DNA from: Pseudomonadales bacterium
Lineage (GTDB): Bacteria > Pseudomonadota > Gammaproteobacteria > Pseudomonadales > Halieaceae
Reading direction: 5' to 3'
Assembly: GCA_024234855.1 (NCBI GenBank)
Contig: JACKNN010000005.1
Span: forward strand, 1-64,000
Length of the DNA stretch: 64,000 nt
Part shown: positions 59,540 to 64,000 of the stretch, one piece after another
Numbering within the stretch: position 1 is the first letter of the stretch
Layout of the letters: every line of letters begins with the position of its first letter
Translations under genes and position numbers: made by a program
The notes under the pieces: generated by a model
Seen by the model: only the letters and a program-made list of their open reading frames with translations
Database searches by the model: none
What the model was told of the DNA's origin: nothing

Positions 59540-62500
59540 TCAGTCGATATCGAATGAGTAGTACAGGTCCACTGAATTCTCCAGCCGGCTAACGACTTCC
59601 AGCCACAGGCGCGTCTGCAGGTACAGGCGAGCAGTGAGCACATTGACAGGTTCGTAGATACCCATTCCGTAGGACAGGTAGAGTCGCTCGCCGATATACC
59701 CCCCCACCGTGGCGGCGGTATCTGCCTCGGTACTGCCCTCGGCGCCGAAGGCGAAGTTGCTGATGCCGGGAATGCTGTTGAGTTCTGTCATCAGTGCCGT
59801 CTGGTTGACCAGGCCGGTACCCAGGGACAGGGCCATGGCGACACCGTCAGCGCCGGCGCCGCTGTCCAGGCCCCGACCTCTGACCAGGTAGGACATCGAC
59901 TCGCCATGTGACATCACCGGGTCGGAAAACACCTCGAGTTTCGGCTGGTTCAGCGTGCCCTGCAACTGCAGGCCGACCACCACGTCGTCGCCCGTGATCT
60001 CGCGCTGGGCGCGCACGTCCAGTTCGGGGTTGTCCGGCGTTCCGGCAAAACTCACAGTGCCGCGCTGGATACGCAGGCGCTGCTGGTAAGCGCGCAGCTC
60101 ACCCCCCAGTACAGTGAGATTGCCAAAGACCTGCATAGGCTGGCGCGGCTCCTGCCGCAACTGCAGGTCGCCGCCCAGTTTCGCGTTCACCATATCCCCC
60201 AGGATCTGGAAGTTATCCTCGATCAGCAAACCGATATCCATGCTCGTGTCGAACGGTGCGCGCTCGTATATCACGTTGCCGACCAGGTCTACCTCCACCA
60301 CGTCATCGGACAGGGTGACACCGCCCGCGGGCAGCTGTTCGTGCTCCAGCGTGCCCTCATGCACGACGATGTCTCCGGTCAGGCGCAACAGGCCGCCGGT
60401 GAGTATCAGGTCCAGTTGCTCCGATACCTGCATCTGGGTATAGGGCGGCAGGAGAATTTCATGATGGTCGCCCTCCATTGCCAGTTCCAGGCGCCACTCC
60501 GGCTCGCTCAGCACACGCCCACTGACCTGCAACTGGCCTCCCCCCAAAAGCCCGCGCCCCTGCAGTGCGGCTCGATCGCCGCTGGCAGTCAGCTGCAGCT
60601 CAAACTGCTGCAATTCGGTGGGGTTGCCCAGCAGGGCAAAGTGCCCATTGGACAGCCGCAACTCGCCCCTGGCCGCGGGCTGGCCCAGCGAGCCTTCCAG
60701 TTGCAGCTCACCGTGCAAATCGCCTTCCAGCGCCGACATGGCGGGCACAAACGGTGCCAGCGATCCCAATTGCATGCCATTGACTACCAGCGCACCCGAC
60801 AGTGGCAGTGTGCGCTTCGCGGGCAGGTGAAGCGCCAGATCTATTATCCGTGACTCGCCGGCGTAGCCGCCCGTGCTGAGAGCCAGACCGTCCCCGTCGT
60901 TGTGCACACTGGCCTCAATGCGCTGCCAGGACATAGTGCCGGACTCCTCGGCGCCAAAGTGGCGGGTGAGCACGATGTCGCGGCCATTTACCTCCCCATC
61001 GATGACCACCGCCCTTCCGGGCGACCAGTCCGCGGCAAACTGCCCCGCCAGGCGGCCGGTGAGTTCGAGGTCGGGCGGCAGGAAGCCCGCGAGGGCCGTC
61101 AGCTCACCGTCCAGTGCCAGGCTCGCGCTACCCTCCTGCGCCAGCAGGGCCTCACCCGGGCACAGCCGGCTCTGGCCGAATTGCCAGCAGTGCGGCGCCA
61201 GGCGCAAGCGCGCCGGCGCGGGAGTGAAATCGACCGCCACCGGCTCCGCCAGGTACCAGTCGCCCGCGGCAGTTTGCAAGGTGGTCGCCGCCAGATGCCC
61301 GGCCCATGCACCCTGCGGCAGCATGCCGCCACGTACCTCCAGCAAACCTTCAACATCGCCGCGTGCACGGATCGAGCCGACCTGGGAGGACTTGTCCCCG
61401 TGGACACGGATGGTGGTGGTATCGAGTTCGATGCCGGACATCGCGAGGTCGGCAAGCGTCATATCCAGGCTGAAGCGCCCTTCCCCCGCAGCCCGGTAAT
61501 CCCCTGTGAGGCGGCCGCTGCCGATGACCAGCCCCTCCCATTTGATATCGCGCAGCGAACCGCTGGCGTTGAACTGCTCCCAGCCCGGCGCCAGCGAAGC
61601 CTGCAGGGACAGGCTGCCGTGGCTGCCGGACAACCAACGGCCGAGGTCGTCAATCGCGATATCAAGACGGCCGGGCAGCGAGCTGTCTGCCTCGGCCTGC
61701 AATACCATGCGGGTGCCGTTGAGCTCCGCCTTCAGCTCACCTGGCAACAGGCGCAGCCGGCTGTCTATTCCGCCAGAGCCGCTCAGGCGCGCGGGCAGCT
61801 CATTGAGCGTACCTTCCAGCTGGGCGCCAGCGATGGTCAGCTGCCACTCCTGGCCGGCGACCTCACCCAGCAATTGCACGCTCCCCTCGATATAGCCGGT
61901 GCCGTAGTCGCTCAGGGACTGCAGCGCCAGGCCACTGGTTTCGAGCAGGGCAGACCAGCGCAGTGTCTCCCCGTAGTCGAGCGCAGCCCTGCCCCACAAT
62001 GTGTTGATACCACCGGCATCCTGCAGGCGCAGGTCCTCCAGTTCGAGTCGTCCGTTTTCATGGCTGCCGGCCATGCGTACGTCCAAAGCCCCATAACCGG
62101 GAGCGCTGGCCGTCGCGTCCAGCTGGAATACCTGGCGCGCGAGCCCACCGCTGACGTCAAGCTGCAGGGGGGCCGTAAAGCCAAGCTCCGCCAGCGATGG
62201 CGGCACTTCAACCAGTTCATTCAGCGCCAGCACCTGCGGCCAGTCCGCCTGGAGCGACAGCTGGAAAGGCAGCGCCGGATCGAGCGTGTCGGCGCTGGCG
62301 CTGGCGGCGATACTGAGCTGGCCACCGGTCCGGACCTCCACCGTCAGGGCCCGGAGATCCCCGCCGGCGCTGAAGCTCAGTTCGGAGCCCAGCACAGCGG
62401 GCCAACCAGCAACCGGCGGCAGCGTCGCCGTGCCCTCTGCGATCAACGGCCAGCGCTCGGCAAACTCGATCTGCGCGCCGGTCTGCCACTGGCCGAGCCC

Positions 62501-63268
62501 GGGGGAGCGCAAGCTCAGCTCCGCAAGGCGCAGCCGGGTCGCGCGCCAGTCGCCGCCGCGCAGGCGCAGCGATTCGAACGCCTGCCGGGTGCCGTCAATA
62601 TCCAGCGCCGCCCCCTGCAGCTCCAGTTCCTCCACCTGCAATCGCAGGGGCAGGCTGATACGGGGCATCCCCGGCGCGGGGCTGTCATCACCACCCTCGG
62701 CCAGGATCAGTTGGGCATCCTGCACCAGCGCCCGCCCCACCCTGACCGTCGAACCGCTGATGGCCACTGCTCCCTCTATCCTCCCCTGGCGCCACTGCCC
62801 CCCTTGCCACACGACACTCAGCGCATCGACTTGCAGGTTTGCAGCTTCCATGGGTACGGGAAACTCGAACAGGCTATCATCATCGCTATTTTGTGGCGGC
62901 ACAGGCTCGGTCGCCGGTTCCGCTAGTAACTCCAGGCTCAAATCCTGCGCATACAGCTGGGAAAAACAGATTCTGCTGTGCCACAGGCAATTCGGCGACA
63001 GCTCAATGACCAGCCCCGCCAGCGCCAGGCGCAGGCCCTCACCGTTCCACACCAGCCGTTCGAGCAGGATCTCACCCGCCAGGGCGCCGCCGCCGTAAGT
63101 CAGCTCGACGGGCAGCAGGCGCGCCGCGCTTTCTAGCAGCCAGCGACTTCCCCGTTCGGTGAAGGGCAGGAATGCCGCCGTGAGCACCGGCACCAGCACC
63201 AGGTACGCCAGCACCCGCCACCACAGCCGGCTCAAAACTCGGCCCCTATATTCAGCACGAGCCGCCAT
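59540..63268 (-). CDS. tamB: Translocation and assembly module subunit TamB
   Basis: The 1242-aa inner-membrane-anchored, largely periplasmic beta-helical protein has one N-terminal transmembrane helix (VLAYLVLVPVLTAAFLPF) and a long repetitive beta-rich region, ending in the TamB (DUF490) C-terminal domain (SYLVRGRGLDSGAGADG, GGYIGERLYLSYGMGIYEPV). It works with TamA in outer-membrane protein insertion and lipid transport between membranes. ATG 63268 overlaps the tamA end by 37 bp; an alternative TTG at 63235 has AGGGG 7 nt upstream and overlaps the tamA stop (TTGA), giving 1231 aa. Confidence 0.93.
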   Translation of the reverse strand: MAARAEYRGRVLSRLWWRVLAYLVLVPVLTAAFLPFTERGSRWLLESAARLLPVELTYGGGALAGEILLERLVWNGEGLRLALAGLVIELSPNCLWHSRICFSQLYAQDLSLELLAEPATEPVPPQNSDDDSLFEFPVPMEAANLQVDALSVVWQGGQWRQGRIEGAVAISGSTVRVGRALVQDAQLILAEGGDDSPAPGMPRISLPLRLQVEELELQGAALDIDGTRQAFESLRLRGGDWRATRLRLAELSLRSPGLGQWQTGAQIEFAERWPLIAEGTATLPPVAGWPAVLGSELSFSAGGDLRALTVEVRTGGQLSIAASASADTLDPALPFQLSLQADWPQVLALNELVEVPPSLAELGFTAPLQLDVSGGLARQVFQLDATASAPGYGALDVRMAGSHENGRLELEDLRLQDAGGINTLWGRAALDYGETLRWSALLETSGLALQSLSDYGTGYIEGSVQLLGEVAGQEWQLTIAGAQLEGTLNELPARLSGSGGIDSRLRLLPGELKAELNGTRMVLQAEADSSLPGRLDIAIDDLGRWLSGSHGSLSLQASLAPGWEQFNASGSLRDIKWEGLVIGSGRLTGDYRAAGEGRFSLDMTLADLAMSGIELDTTTIRVHGDKSSQVGSIRARGDVEGLLEVRGGMLPQGAWAGHLAATTLQTAAGDWYLAEPVAVDFTPAPARLRLAPHCWQFGQSRLCPGEALLAQEGSASLALDGELTALAGFLPPDLELTGRLAGQFAADWSPGRAVVIDGEVNGRDIVLTRHFGAEESGTMSWQRIEASVHNDGDGLALSTGGYAGESRIIDLALHLPAKRTLPLSGALVVNGMQLGSLAPFVPAMSALEGDLHGELQLEGSLGQPAARGELRLSNGHFALLGNPTELQQFELQLTASGDRAALQGRGLLGGGQLQVSGRVLSEPEWRLELAMEGDHHEILLPPYTQMQVSEQLDLILTGGLLRLTGDIVVHEGTLEHEQLPAGGVTLSDDVVEVDLVGNVIYERAPFDTSMDIGLLIEDNFQILGDMVNAKLGGDLQLRQEPRQPMQVFGNLTVLGGELRAYQQRLRIQRGTVSFAGTPDNPELDVRAQREITGDDVVVGLQLQGTLNQPKLEVFSDPVMSHGESMSYLVRGRGLDSGAGADGVAMALSLGTGLVNQTALMTELNSIPGISNFAFGAEGSTEADTAATVGGYIGERLYLSYGMGIYEPVNVLTARLYLQTRLWLEVVSRLENSVDLYYSFDID

Positions 63269-64000
63269 TCCGGGTCGTCCTCGCTGACACTGTTGGCCAC
63301 CTCGACCCGAACGGCACCGACGGGCGACATATAGTGAACACCGAAGCCCGGGCCAACCTTGAGATTAAAATCGGTGGAATCGAAGGCGTCTCCGGCGTCA
63401 ACAAACACCGCGCCGCGCCAGGTATCGGTAAAATAGTACTGGTATTCCAGCGTGCCGGTTACCAGCCGGTCGCCACCGACAACCAGCGTCTGCTGGCTAC
63501 CGTTATCGCGAGTGACCTCGATTTCACCGCCGATGGACTGGTAGCCGAAGGCCCGGAGGCTCTGGGAACCCCCGGCAAAAAAGCGCAGCGAGGGCGCGAG
63601 GTTTATCCGGTCATCGTCCGCTATGAATACCGCGCCAAGGGCTGTGCGGGCGACGACGCGGTGCCGGGGAGCCGGTGTCACCACGTAGCTGAAATTTGCG
63701 GTAAGTCGCAGCAGGTCGATATCCGACCCCAGGTCCGCGCTGGCGCCCTCGAGCTGGTAGAACTGGCTGAACCCGCTGCTGGGGTCCACCAGTGAGCCGC
63801 CGCGATCGCTGCGGGAAAGCGTAAAGCCCGGCAGCAGGTAACTGCTGTTGTAATGCGTGTTTTTCAGCTCCCAGGATTCCGACAGCTCGCGCCCGGAGTA
63901 GCTGTACAGCCATTTACCCCGGCGGATTTCCCTGAGCGCACCCAGCTCCCATTGCTCGCTGTCGACATCACCAAATTTATTGTGTTCAAGCAGGACGGAC
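63232..64000 (-). CDS. tamA: Translocation and assembly module subunit TamA, C-terminal part (5' end outside window)
   Basis: The frame is open from the window edge to TGA 63232-63234, giving at least 255 residues of the beta-barrel. Its Omp85 features include PGFTLSRSDRGGSLVDPSSG, FFAGGSQSLRAFGYQSIGGE (a conserved Omp85 barrel motif) and the C-terminal FGVHYMSPVGAVRVEVANSV. The last residue is Phe (GAEF), as expected of barrel proteins recognised by BamA. The POTRA domains lie outside. It overlaps tamB, the usual tamA-tamB pair. Confidence 0.92.
   Translation of the reverse strand, partial: SVLLEHNKFGDVDSEQWELGALREIRRGKWLYSYSGRELSESWELKNTHYNSSYLLPGFTLSRSDRGGSLVDPSSGFSQFYQLEGASADLGSDIDLLRLTANFSYVVTPAPRHRVVARTALGAVFIADDDRINLAPSLRFFAGGSQSLRAFGYQSIGGEIEVTRDNGSQQTLVVGGDRLVTGTLEYQYYFTDTWRGAVFVDAGDAFDSTDFNLKVGPGFGVHYMSPVGAVRVEVANSVSEDDPEWRLVLNIGAEF

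Noticed and set aside
1..64000. CRISPR arrays, prophage, toxin-antitoxin or secretion-system clusters
   Set aside because: No spaced direct repeats, cas-type, phage structural, or secretion-apparatus proteins were seen in the translated frames.

Overview
The window is about 64 kb of GC-rich DNA from a gammaproteobacterial chromosome. Gene order and protein types point to a Pseudomonas/Cellvibrionales-like marine bacterium. The evidence is leuCDB-asd-fimV-truA-trpF next to accD-folC-(SPOR)-cvpA-purF-metZ, a cysS-glnS / ppiB-lpxH neighbourhood, AcnB, MiaE, RlmKL and TamAB. A Halieaceae (OM60/NOR5)-type organism would also fit the lipid-catabolism genes and the F420-type luciferase-like enzymes, but that assignment is inference.

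Layout. 1-4.9 kb: the 3' end of zwf, a tRNA-Pro/tRNA-His operon with a near-consensus promoter, folD, and a cysS-glnS operon. 5-12.1 kb: a lineage-specific insertion made of one 5.6-kb gene for a secreted repeat protein (about ten DUF11-like units, SdrD_B-like domains, IPTL-CTERM-like tail) and an intact IS5-type element with CTAG target duplication. 12.2-18.9 kb: ppiB-lpxH, miaE with a DUF1289 gene, acnB and fumC. 19-22.9 kb: a moxR-DUF58-tgpA (transglutaminase) operon. 23-39.5 kb: a long co-oriented minus-strand block, leuC-leuD-leuB-asd-fimV-truA-trpF-trpB-trpA-accD-folC-SPOR-cvpA-purF-metZ, joining Leu, Trp, Met/Asp-family, purine, folate and fatty-acid synthesis. A divergent LysR-type regulator sits at its head, and its palindromic candidate operator overlaps its own ribosome-binding site.

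40-47 kb: a thioesterase-fold protein, a flavodoxin-like reductase, a 0.5-kb intergenic region with two perfect DnaA-box sequences arranged as a 30-bp palindrome, rlmKL, an XRE-type regulator with a basic tail, and a pair of uncharacterised envelope proteins. 47-57.6 kb: an accessory catabolic region with two paired acyl-CoA dehydrogenases (one lacking the usual EPxxGSD-type motif), two luciferase-like (probably F420-dependent) oxidoreductases, pyruvate phosphate dikinase, an AMP-forming acyl-CoA ligase, a cupin and a class V aminotransferase. 57.7-64 kb: a DUF457 membrane protein, an OmpA-type lipoprotein, and tamB with the 3' part of tamA running off the window.

Most of the window is housekeeping. 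The parts that look least described are the giant repeat protein that splits a conserved neighbourhood, the acyl-CoA dehydrogenase/LLM cluster, the XRE plus envelope-pair locus, and several perfect palindromes in intergenic DNA. No CRISPR array, prophage or secretion-system cluster was seen.
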